Shown here: positions 1-5,760 of the stretch, one piece after another
Numbering within the stretch: position 1 is the stretch's first letter
Layout: each line of letters opens with the position of its first letter
DNA from: Lachnospiraceae bacterium
GTDB taxonomy: Bacteria > Bacillota > Clostridia > Lachnospirales > Lachnospiraceae
DNA length: 5,760 nt
Reading direction: 5' to 3'
NCBI GenBank assembly: GCA_017446125.1
Contig: JAFSRL010000173.1
Location: 1 to 5,760 of the forward strand
Program-made: the position numbers and the translations under genes
The notes under the pieces: generated by a model
What the model saw: only the letters and a program-made list of their open reading frames with translations
Database searches by the model: none
What the model was told of the DNA's origin: nothing

Positions 1-808
1 CATAGGCAGGCTGTGCGGGCGCTGCAGGTGCCGCGGGCTGCGTGACTGCGGGCGCCGCAGGTTCAGCCGGCTGCGCGGGTGCTGCCGCAGGGGCGGGAGT
101 CGCCGGTGCTGCGGGTGTGGCGGTGGTTGCCGCCGTCGCAGGTGTCGCTGTCACGACCGGCTGCTGTGTCACGGGCGTCTCACGCTTTTCCTGTGAGGAC
201 TCCACGATCTGTCCGCTGACCGCGTCGATCTCGTAATCATATTCCATGTCTCCGACGTAGAACTCCACATCATAGTATACGCGGCCGTCGTCACGCTCGA
301 GCTTGGCCTTGGTCCACTGAATGTTGGACTGGGCCGCCACCCCGGCATGGTCTCCCGCAGCCAGCTTGGCATCGTCGACGCTGACATAGGTCGTTACGGC
401 CTCCGGTGCCGGCTGCACGGCCTGCTCTGTGGTCGCGGATGCGGCAGCCGTGGTGGCCTGGGTGGACGCTGCCGTCTGTGCCGGCTGCGTGTACCCCGCG
501 ATCCGCTCGCTCTCTTTTGCGATGACGGTGCCGTCCGCCGCCTTGATGTCGTAATCGTACTTTACTCCGTCGGCGATGAACTCAACCGCATAGACAAAGA
601 CACCGTTTTCAAAATCAAACTTGGTTCTCGCCCAGGTCACCGCGTCCGGCATCACGCCGGCGTCAATGTAGGCAAAGTTCTGGGCGGCTTCCTTGCCGAT
701 CGCGTTGTTCTCCGCGAATCTGCCCGCAGCGATCGTTCCGCCCGTTCCCAACGTGGCAATCGCCGCAACAATTGCGAGTGTCAGTAAGCCTTTTCCTCTC
801 TTTTTCAT
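1..808 (-). CDS. Exported tandem-PepSY-domain protein with Ala/Pro-rich tail (3' end outside window)
   Basis: Translating the minus strand from the ATG at 808 gives 269 residues, open to the left edge with no stop. Residues 1-29 (MKKRGKGLLTLAIVAAIATL onward) form a basic then hydrophobic signal peptide or membrane anchor. Two PepSY-like domains follow at about 34-100 and 141-207. They share the pattern VEF-x6-YDY(D/E)I-x-A-x-(D/S)G-x-(V/I), seen as VEFIADGVKYDYDI and VEFYVGDMEYDYEI. A Thr/Ala/Gln linker (about 107-138) joins them. From 211 the chain becomes an Ala/Pro/Thr-rich low-complexity tail with an 11-residue QPAxPAAPA repeat, suggesting a cell-wall spanning or linker region. PepSY domains are known in secreted proteins thought to modulate peptidases and often occur beside two-component systems. 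Here the gene follows the kinase after 76 bases, so it may be a target or partner of that system (inference). A GGGAG 7 bases before the ATG supports the start. Whether a third domain or an anchor follows cannot be seen. Confidence 0.88.
   Translation of the reverse strand, partial: MKKRGKGLLTLAIVAAIATLGTGGTIAAGRFAENNAIGKEAAQNFAYIDAGVMPDAVTWARTKFDFENGVFVYAVEFIADGVKYDYDIKAADGTVIAKESERIAGYTQPAQTAASTQATTAAASATTEQAVQPAPEAVTTYVSVDDAKLAAGDHAGVAAQSNIQWTKAKLERDDGRVYYDVEFYVGDMEYDYEIDAVSGQIVESSQEKRETPVTQQPVVTATPATAATTATPAAPATPAPAAAPAQPAEPAAPAVTQPAAPAAPAQPAY
8..73 (-). repeat. Two copies of a 33-base repeat coding for QPAxPAAPAxx
   Basis: Bases 73-41 and 40-8 on the minus strand align without gaps at 24 of 33 positions. 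They encode QPAEPAAPAVT and QPAAPAAPAQP in the Ala/Pro tail of the PepSY protein. Divergence is partly silent, so the unit is kept at the protein level. More copies may lie beyond the left edge. Confidence 0.6.
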
Positions 809-887
809 ATCATTTCTCCCGTCCATAGGTGACTGCCCCTTGCAACCCTCAATGCCATCTTACAAAGAGAATATTAAAGAAATCTTA
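809..887 (-). promoter_or_regulatory. AT-richer kinase-PepSY gap with TAAGAT direct repeats, possible promoter or regulator site
   Basis: This is the only sizeable intergenic gap in the window (76 bases plus the kinase stop codon). On the minus strand TAAGAT occurs at 887-882 and again at 862-857, 25 bases apart, with TTTAATATT between them. The copy at 862-857 matches the sigma-A -10 consensus at 4 of 6 positions and would place a start of transcription about 40 bases before the PepSY ATG. No good -35 hexamer was found, and no hairpin-plus-T-run terminator is present. It may be a weak or activator-dependent promoter, or simply a spacer. Confidence 0.25.
816..820 (-). promoter_or_regulatory. 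Ribosome binding site of the PepSY gene
   Basis: The minus strand reads GGGAG followed by AAATGAT and then ATG (808-806), a spacing of 7 bases. An ATG three bases upstream of the chosen one is out of frame and closes within a few codons, so the 808 start is preferred, leading directly into a signal peptide. Confidence 0.65.
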
Positions 888-2330
888 GAGTGCCACAACT
901 TTTGAAAATACCACCGTAAAGGTGCTTCCGACGCCCTCCGTGCTCTCCACCGACAGCTCAGCGTCATGCAGCTCCGCGATCTTTTTGACCATGGACAGCC
1001 CCAGACCGTTGCCCTTGGTGGAACGGGAGGCATCCGCGCGATAGAACCGGTCAAAGATCTTATCAAGCTCCTCCTCACGGATTCCCATGCCGTCATCACG
1101 CACCGACAGCGCCACGTGCTGCACGCCCTCTGCAGCACTTTCCTCCGTATGCGGCAGCCGTTTTAAGCTGACCTCAATCCGGCCGTCCTCCCTGCCGTAT
1201 CGTTAGGCATTGCTGATCAGGTTCTGGATCAGTCTCGTCAGGAGCACCCGGTTGCCCATCACGCTGATGTCCGGCGCAATGTCGGCGGTCAGGGTGATGT
1301 TTTTCTCCCTTAAGAGCGCCATGTCGTCCGCGATGTTGCCCGCCAGCTGCGACAGGTCCATCGGGACCAGGGGATAGTTTTCCCTGCGCTGCTCCATCCG
1401 GGTGTAGTCCAGCATATCATTGATGAGGGCGTTCATGCGCCCGCCCTGTCTGCGGATGACACGCAGGGCATCGCGGTACTCCTCCTCCGTGCGGTCGGCG
1501 GACAGCGTCAGCTCCGCCTGCGCCATGATGACGCTCATCGGCGTTCTCAGCTCGTGCGAGGCATCCGAGGTAAAGCGCTGCTCCGCGGCAAACGCATTCT
1601 CCAGCTTGTCCAGCATTTCGTTAAAGGTGCCAGCCAGATCATACAGCTCGCCCTCGCCCTTGCCGACGTCGATCCTGCGTGTGAGGTCGCTTCCCTTCGT
1701 AATCTCCTCGGCCGTTTTTTCCATCGAGCGGATGGGCTTTAGCATCCGTCCGGTGAGAAAGAATCCGGCCGTCAGCGCCAGCACGAACAAAAAGGGCAGG
1801 ATAAAGATCAGGATCCTCGTGATGTCGGACATCTGCCGCACCGACTCGGTTAAGGGCACCATCCCCCTGATCCACAGATCCTCCACGCCCTCCACGATCA
1901 GCTTGCGGTCATAGACGTAGTAGGTCGTCCCCTCGGACGCCATCTGATAAATGCGTGATACGTCAAACGCGGCCCCCTCCATCTGGCGGGCCAGCGGATT
2001 TTCTCCGTAGAGCATCTCCCCCGCCTGCGTGTAGAGCGAGCAGGTCACATCATTAATAATATCCATGAAGTCATCATCGATGGCGAGATAGGCGTCGTCG
2101 TGCGCGATCAGAATGCTGCCGGGATCGACCTTGTCCGCCTCCTCCCTGGAAACGGCGTACGAGATCTTATTGGCGTTTTCGTCGGTTGCGCTGACCAGAT
2201 AGGAGCGGATTGTTTTCTGCAACACAGAAATGCTGATGGTCCGAAAGATCAGAACCGTCAGCGTCACCATCACAAGCAGGAGCAACGCATAGAGGATCGT
2301 TGTCCGTATCTGTATGGATCGTTTTTTCAT
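885..2330 (-). pseudogene. Membrane sensor histidine kinase interrupted by one in-frame stop codon
   Basis: The partner kinase of the adjacent response regulator. Read through, it would be 481 codons, a normal length for the family. Seen in order: TM1 (about 10-30), an extracytoplasmic sensor segment of about 140 residues, TM2 (about 172-194), HAMP (about 195-247), and the dimerisation/phospho-acceptor domain with H259 in FTSDASHELRTP. The ATP-binding domain then begins with the N-box NLISNA (370-375). Codon 376 is TAA (1203-1205), and the same frame continues at once with RYGREDGRIEVS. After that come G1 (RDDGMGI, near 411-417), the F-box (FDRFYR) and G2 (GNGLGL, near 440-445), ending at the natural TAA 885-887. 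As written, translation gives a 375-residue protein with sensor and His but no ATP site, so it could not autophosphorylate. The family pattern here is NA-x-RYG, often NAYRYG, so a Tyr TAC/TAT to TAA change is plausible. Sequencing error, strain-level loss, or readthrough remain possible. The start ATG overlaps a purine-rich AAGGGGAG after the regulator stop. Confidence 0.9.
1203..1205 (-). other. In-frame TAA nonsense codon within the kinase N-box
   Basis: The minus strand reads AAT GCC TAA CGA TAC GGC in the kinase frame. The distance from the ATG at 2330 to this stop is 375 codons, and the downstream part (ending at 885) is in the same frame, so no insertion or deletion is needed. There is no homopolymer at the site, which points to a base substitution rather than a frameshift artefact. 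Confidence 0.9.
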
Positions 2331-2338
2331 CTCCCCTT
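2331..2338 (-). promoter_or_regulatory. Ribosome binding site of the histidine kinase, overlapping the regulator stop
   Basis: The minus strand reads AAGGGGAG immediately before the kinase ATG (2330-2328). Its first two bases are part of the regulator TAA (2339-2337). The purine run is close to the ATG, giving a short spacing. The arrangement is typical of translational coupling between regulator and kinase. Confidence 0.5.
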
Positions 2339-3008
2339 ATTCGTCCCGTAATTGATACCCGGCGCCGCGTACGGTCCGGATCAGTTTCTCCTCAAAGCCT
2401 CCGTCAATCTTTTTGCGCAGGTACGAGATATAGACATCCACCACGTTGGTGCCGCCTTCGTAATCGAAGTTCCAGATATGATCCTCGATGCGGTCTCTCG
2501 TGAGCACGATGCCCTTGTTGTGCATGAGATATTCCAAAAGCTGATATTCCTTGGCCGAGAGCAGGATCTCCTTGCCGCCCCGCGTCACGGTATGCGCCGC
2601 CGTATCCATCACAAGGTCCGCGCAGGTGAGCTTCGAATCCGCTTCGTTAAAGGAGCGCCTTGTAAGCGCGCGCACCCTGGCCATGAGCTCCTCTAAGGCA
2701 AAGGGCTTGACCAGATAGTCATCCGCGCCGAGGTCCAACCCCTTTACGCGGTCCGCCACCGCGTCACGCGCCGTCAGGAACAGGACCGGTGTCTGGTTTC
2801 CGTTTTTACGCAGGTGCTGCAGCACCGTAAAGCCGTCGGCCTTGGGCATCATGACGTCGAGGATCACGCCGTCATACTCCGCCATGTCGAGAAAGTCCAT
2901 TGCCTCCTCACCGTCATGGCAGGCATCGACGCTGTAGCCTTCGTCTGTCAGTCGTTCACAGACGATGCGGTTTAAGTCCGCTTCGTCTTCCGCAAATAGT
3001 AATCGCAT
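2337..3008 (-). CDS. OmpR/PhoB-family response regulator
   Basis: A 223-residue cytoplasmic transcription factor that should accept phosphate from the adjacent kinase and bind promoter DNA. The receiver domain (about 1-115) has the acidic pocket E7/D8, phospho-acceptor D51 in VILDVMMPKADGF, switch residue T79 in LFLTA and K101 in the LVKPF motif, so all key positions are intact. The winged-helix effector domain (about 125-221) has LLSAKEYQLLEYL, the recognition-helix region TNVVDVYISYLRKKID and the terminal RTVRGAGYQL. The effector domain most resembles the ArlR/CusR-like subgroup, judged by the YEGGTNVVDVYI stretch. The ATG at 3008 has AAGGAG 6 bases upstream in the 12-base gap after the Nudix stop, and the stop lies 6 bases from the kinase start. 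This is a classic regulator-kinase pair. Targets are unknown; the downstream PepSY gene is a reasonable guess only. Confidence 0.96.
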   Translation of the reverse strand: MRLLFAEDEADLNRIVCERLTDEGYSVDACHDGEEAMDFLDMAEYDGVILDVMMPKADGFTVLQHLRKNGNQTPVLFLTARDAVADRVKGLDLGADDYLVKPFALEELMARVRALTRRSFNEADSKLTCADLVMDTAAHTVTRGGKEILLSAKEYQLLEYLMHNKGIVLTRDRIEDHIWNFDYEGGTNVVDVYISYLRKKIDGGFEEKLIRTVRGAGYQLRDE

Positions 3009-3020
3009 TCTGTCTCCTTC
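3009..3020 (-). promoter_or_regulatory. Ribosome binding site of the response regulator
   Basis: The whole 12-base gap between the Nudix stop (3021-3023) and the regulator ATG (3008) reads GAAGGAGACAGA on the minus strand. AAGGAG is well spaced from the ATG. The gap has no room for a separate promoter, which supports readthrough transcription from the upstream gene. Confidence 0.7.
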
Positions 3021-3581
3021 TTATGATTGTTTGTGTAACAGATCCGCATACGAAAGGATCGCGGCGACGGTTTTGGAATCCGTCATCTCTCCGTTATGGA
3101 TCATGGTTAAGAGGTCCTCTAACGCCCACTTCTCGTTTCCCAGCTCCTCGTCCGCATCCCAGCGGACCTCGCCCTGCTTTAAGTTCCTCGCCAGATAGAT
3201 TTCGATGATTTCGTCCAAAAACGCGACCGTGGTGTTGATTCTTAGCAGGAAGGTGAAATCGTTTGTCCTGTAGCCGGTCTCCTCCTCCAGCTCGCGTTTT
3301 GCGCAGAGCAAAAAGTCCTCCTCCTCCGTATCGCGTTTTCCGGCGGGTACCTCTAAGGTGTAACGCCCCAGGGCGTGCCGGTACTGCCGCACAAGAAGAA
3401 TCCTTCCGTCCTCTAAAACGGGGAGCACTGCCGCCGCCCCCTTATGATGGATAAAATCCCAGTGGGTTAAGTGTTCCCCGATTCTGACATAATCGTCATA
3501 TACAGTTATGACATGACCGTCATACGCCTTTGTGCGCTCAATCAGCTCAACCGGCTTGGTCGCGTTCTCCTTGTTCAGCAC
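3021..3581 (-). CDS. Nudix hydrolase, ADP-ribose pyrophosphatase type
   Basis: Likely cleaves ADP-ribose or related nucleoside-diphosphate sugars to AMP plus a sugar phosphate in the cytoplasm, a metabolite-clearing role. The chosen start is GTG at 3581-3579, giving 186 residues. It has a near-perfect TTAAGGAGG placed 9 bases upstream. An in-frame ATG at 3620 would add 13 residues but lacks a properly spaced ribosome site. The order of motifs fits the ADPRase group: an N-terminal strand region, VRQYRH and LEVPAG before the Nudix box, then the box at about residues 81-104 (GKRDT to RELEEETGY) with the metal-binding REL-EEE core intact. DEIIEIYLA and a C-terminal DSKTVAAIL segment follow. The loop between the box Gly and the first Glu is one residue longer than GX5E. 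The gene overlaps the 3' end of the EAL gene by 35 bases and ends 12 bases before the response regulator, so it is probably cotranscribed and may be translationally coupled. Substrate within the Nudix family cannot be settled from sequence alone. Confidence 0.9.
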   Translation of the reverse strand: MLNKENATKPVELIERTKAYDGHVITVYDDYVRIGEHLTHWDFIHHKGAAAVLPVLEDGRILLVRQYRHALGRYTLEVPAGKRDTEEEDFLLCAKRELEEETGYRTNDFTFLLRINTTVAFLDEIIEIYLARNLKQGEVRWDADEELGNEKWALEDLLTMIHNGEMTDSKTVAAILSYADLLHKQS

Positions 3582-5760
3582 CTGCTGCGCCCTCCTTAAG
3601 ATTGTTAGCCCCTGCGGCATCCTCTTCCGCCGCCGGGAAGTATTGCGCCTCGAAATCCGCCACCGGCATGGGCCTTGCGAAGAAGTAGCCCTGGAACATG
3701 TCGGAGCCCAAATCCGTTAAGAGCGCCACCTGCTCCTTCGTCTCGACGCCCTCCGTGATGACCGGAATGCCCAGATCCTTCGCCATGGTGATGACGTTTC
3801 TCAAGATGACCTCGCCGCGCTTCTTGGTCTCCGCCTCCTGTAGGAACGCCATGTCGATCTTTAAGATATCAATCTCGATGTCCTTCAACATCGAAAGCGA
3901 GGAATAACCGTTGCCGAAGTCGTCCATCTCGACCTCAAAACCGTGCTTATGCAGCTCGCGCACCAGGTTGATGTAGCGGTCGACGTCGTACATGATCGCG
4001 GTTTCCGTGATTTCGAGCTTCATCTTCGCGGGGTCGATGTCGTACTTTTCCTTGAACTCCAGGAAGGTTTCCTGCACATCCATGTAGTAGATGTCCTTCG
4101 CGGAAATGTTGACGGAGATGTAGAGGTTCTCCTTGTCCGTTCCCTTCCAGCTCTTGAGCAACTGCGCCGCCTGCTCCCAGACATAGCGGTCGAGGCGGTA
4201 GATGATGCCGTTCTCCTCGAGCACGGGAATGAAGGTGCCGGGCGAAATCATGCCCTTCACCGGATGCTTCCATCGCACAAGCGCTTCGCTGCCCACAAGC
4301 GCGCCGTCCCTGGTCACCTGCGGCTGCAAGTAAATCGTGATGTCCTTGTTGCGGAGCGCCTCATCGAATTCGCTGATAATCTCCTTCTCCTGCATGACGC
4401 GGTCCATCATGTGCGTGTCGTAATAGGCGATGCGGTTGGACGAGTCGTTCCTGACCGTATCGATTGCGAGGTTCGCATAGTCGCACATCACGGAAACATC
4501 CATCGTGGGATCTGAGATTTCATAGACGCCCATGTGGATGAAGACCGTGTAGGTGTTCTCCACGATGCGCCGCGCAAACAGGCGGATATAGTCGCGGTAC
4601 TTCCACTCGTCAAAGTTGTCCTTTCTTGTTAAGAGCGCGTAGTTGTCCGCGTACAGACGCCCTAAGATATCGCCCTCCTGCAGGTGCGACCTTATTTCTT
4701 CGGCTGCGCTGATGAGCATTTCGTCGCCCCGGCTCATGCCGAAGAACGAATTCACATACTTAAAGTCCTTGAAATTAAAGCACACCATCATGTGCCGGAT
4801 GTGCGGATTCGCCTCAAGCGCGCCCGCGACCGCCTCATAGAAACCGTCGCGGTTCAAAAGCCCCGTTAAGGAGTCGTGTGTTGCGCGGTAACGCTGGTCG
4901 TTGAGCTCGTTGATGTCCTTCGTGTGGTCAATCAGGCGGATCAGCGACCCGATGTAGCCGCCCCTGTGGTCGTACATGCGCTGGTGCTCAATCTCCAGAT
5001 GCCGGTTCGTGCCCTCCATGTCGACGGACCGGATCGCGATGATGTCTTCCTTTAAATCAATCCGCAAGCCCTTCAGCCAGGCATGGATTTCCATATTCCT
5101 TTCTTCCATCTCCATGCCGCCGGTGTGCAAAAGGCGCTCCGCGGACTCGTTCGCGTAGATGCACTTTCCTTCCGGATCGATGAAGACGACGCCTTCCTCG
5201 AGCTCATCGACAAGCTTACTTAAAATGTGCTCCTGCAGCGAGTTGGGAACAAAGACGATTGCGAAGTAATAAATCATCAGTCCCATGATGCAATAGCCGA
5301 AGACGGAGTTGTTGATGACCGTCGTGTGCAGGAACGTAAAGAAGAAGTTCCATAGCACGACAAAGACAAGGACCGTCAGAACGGAGCTGTATTTCATCGC
5401 GTATTCTCTTGAAACCGTCATGAGGCGGCGCACCAGTAAGAAGATGCTGCCCAAAATCAATACGTATAAGAAGGCCGCATGGATTGCGAAGGGCCATTTA
5501 TTCTGTACCGCAACAAAGCTCTCACCCTTATAGGCCGCTTCCGAAATCGTGAACATGTGATGGAACAAAAGGTTTAGGGCGGTCGCGATGTTGTCAATCA
5601 ACGCAAGCCCGTAGAAGGTCCACTTAATTCTTGGTGTCGTGATGTCGTGTCCGGTGTAGCGTAAGGTGAATCCCAAAAGGAACAGACAGGCCCAGGACAT
5701 CGCCATGTAGTACAGGACGGTCGCAACCTCCGCCGCGAGGTCGATGGCCAGCGACCAGAC
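3547..5760 (-). CDS. Membrane 7TM-like/PAS/degenerate GGDEF/EAL protein, predicted c-di-GMP phosphodiesterase (5' end outside window)
   Basis: Predicted to hydrolyse c-di-GMP to pGpG at the inner face of the membrane. The frame stays open to base 5760, adding 18 hydrophobic codons before the Met at 5706. That Met has no Shine-Dalgarno site and sits inside a membrane segment, so the true start lies outside the window. Residues below are numbered from that Met. About 1-153 is a multi-helix membrane region resembling the 7TM sensor of some histidine kinases, with a YTG motif after one helix and helices near 72-93, 105-128 and 134-153. A PAS domain follows (about 160-265; GVVFIDPEGKCIYAN). The GGDEF domain (about 272-430) starts with HDSLTGLLNRDGF, but its signature position reads YADNY (352-356), so cyclase activity is unlikely. 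The EAL domain (about 437-692) keeps its metal and catalytic residues: E474 of SEALVRW, N533, E565 of LEITET, D595/D596 of DDFGNG, K616, E652 and Q672. The low-complexity Ala/Glu/Gly tail overlaps the next gene. Domain calls are confident; the sensed signal is unknown. Confidence 0.93.
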   Translation of the reverse strand, partial: VWSLAIDLAAEVATVLYYMAMSWACLFLLGFTLRYTGHDITTPRIKWTFYGLALIDNIATALNLLFHHMFTISEAAYKGESFVAVQNKWPFAIHAAFLYVLILGSIFLLVRRLMTVSREYAMKYSSVLTVLVFVVLWNFFFTFLHTTVINNSVFGYCIMGLMIYYFAIVFVPNSLQEHILSKLVDELEEGVVFIDPEGKCIYANESAERLLHTGGMEMEERNMEIHAWLKGLRIDLKEDIIAIRSVDMEGTNRHLEIEHQRMYDHRGGYIGSLIRLIDHTKDINELNDQRYRATHDSLTGLLNRDGFYEAVAGALEANPHIRHMMVCFNFKDFKYVNSFFGMSRGDEMLISAAEEIRSHLQEGDILGRLYADNYALLTRKDNFDEWKYRDYIRLFARRIVENTYTVFIHMGVYEISDPTMDVSVMCDYANLAIDTVRNDSSNRIAYYDTHMMDRVMQEKEIISEFDEALRNKDITIYLQPQVTRDGALVGSEALVRWKHPVKGMISPGTFIPVLEENGIIYRLDRYVWEQAAQLLKSWKGTDKENLYISVNISAKDIYYMDVQETFLEFKEKYDIDPAKMKLEITETAIMYDVDRYINLVRELHKHGFEVEMDDFGNGYSSLSMLKDIEIDILKIDMAFLQEAETKKRGEVILRNVITMAKDLGIPVITEGVETKEQVALLTDLGSDMFQGYFFARPMPVADFEAQYFPAAEEDAAGANNLKEGAAGAEQGERDQAG
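3591..3598 (-). promoter_or_regulatory. Strong Shine-Dalgarno site that sets the Nudix start
   Basis: The minus strand reads TAAGGAGG here, followed by 9 bases and GTG (3581-3579), which is in frame with the Nudix protein. It lies inside the coding sequence of the upstream EAL gene, within its low-complexity C-terminal tail. By contrast, the ATG at 3620 has only a GAAGAGG directly abutting it. This supports the shorter GTG start. Confidence 0.75.

Noticed and set aside
42..236. Gly/Ala/Val-rich plus-strand frame
   Set aside because: It is the mirror of the Ala/Pro tail codons of the PepSY gene; low complexity and no ribosome site of its own.
347..787. Plus-strand reading frame of 146 codons opposite the PepSY gene
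   Set aside because: Its sequence is rich in Arg, Gly and Cys with no domain pattern, while the opposite strand encodes a signal peptide and two PepSY domains with a ribosome binding site.
809..884. Rho-independent terminator after the kinase
   Set aside because: No GC-rich inverted repeat followed by a T run could be found on the minus strand in this gap.
885..1124. Separate small ATPase-domain gene (79 codons from a GTG)
   Set aside because: It is in frame with the kinase and preceded by 26 further in-frame kinase codons after the TAA, with no convincing ribosome site at the GTG, so it is the detached end of the kinase rather than an independent gene.
1420..1914. Plus-strand reading frame of 164 codons opposite the kinase
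   Set aside because: Ser/Arg-rich shadow with no motif; the minus strand here holds HAMP and the His phospho-acceptor domain.
3943..4515. Long plus-strand reading frame of 190 codons
   Set aside because: It lies antisense to the strongly supported EAL domain, shows no recognisable motif, and is the kind of frame that GC-leaning codon use creates opposite a real gene.
5704..5706. ATG as true start of the EAL protein
   Set aside because: The frame continues upstream to the window edge with hydrophobic residues, and no Shine-Dalgarno site stands at a suitable distance.

Overview
The window is a stretch of bacterial chromosome in which every supported gene lies on the minus strand, so transcription runs from the right edge (base 5760) to the left edge (base 1). 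Codon use is clearly GC-leaning, Shine-Dalgarno sites are strong (AAGGAGG type), and gene packing is very tight. The protein types (7TM-PAS-GGDEF-EAL signalling protein, clostridial-type ADP-ribose pyrophosphatase, ArlR/CusR-like response regulator, SHELRTP histidine kinase, tandem PepSY protein) suggest a Gram-positive Clostridia member, most likely a GC-richer Lachnospiraceae. That assignment is an inference from family resemblance, not a search result.

Layout in order of transcription: (1) 5760-3547, a membrane-anchored PAS-GGDEF-EAL protein whose 5' end lies outside the window. Its EAL phosphodiesterase residues are intact and its GGDEF signature is degenerate. (2) 3581-3021, a Nudix hydrolase of the ADP-ribose pyrophosphatase type. 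Its probable GTG start and Shine-Dalgarno site lie inside the end of gene 1. (3) 3008-2337, an OmpR/PhoB-family response regulator. (4) 2330-885, its cognate membrane histidine kinase, interrupted by one in-frame TAA (1203-1205) exactly in the N-box of the ATP-binding domain. The reading frame continues perfectly on both sides. (5) 808 to beyond base 1, an exported protein with two PepSY domains followed by an Ala/Pro-rich tail, running off the left edge.

Genes 1-4 overlap or are separated by no more than 12 bases and look like one transcription unit. The PepSY gene follows after a 76-base AT-richer gap that may hold its own promoter or regulator site. Biologically, the block joins c-di-GMP breakdown, nucleotide-sugar or ADP-ribose housekeeping, and an envelope-sensing two-component system with an exported PepSY partner. 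No RNA gene, mobile element, CRISPR array or convincing terminator was seen, and there is no gene-free stretch over 300 bases. The most notable observation is the single nonsense codon in an otherwise intact kinase. No evidence of a wholly new type of system was found.
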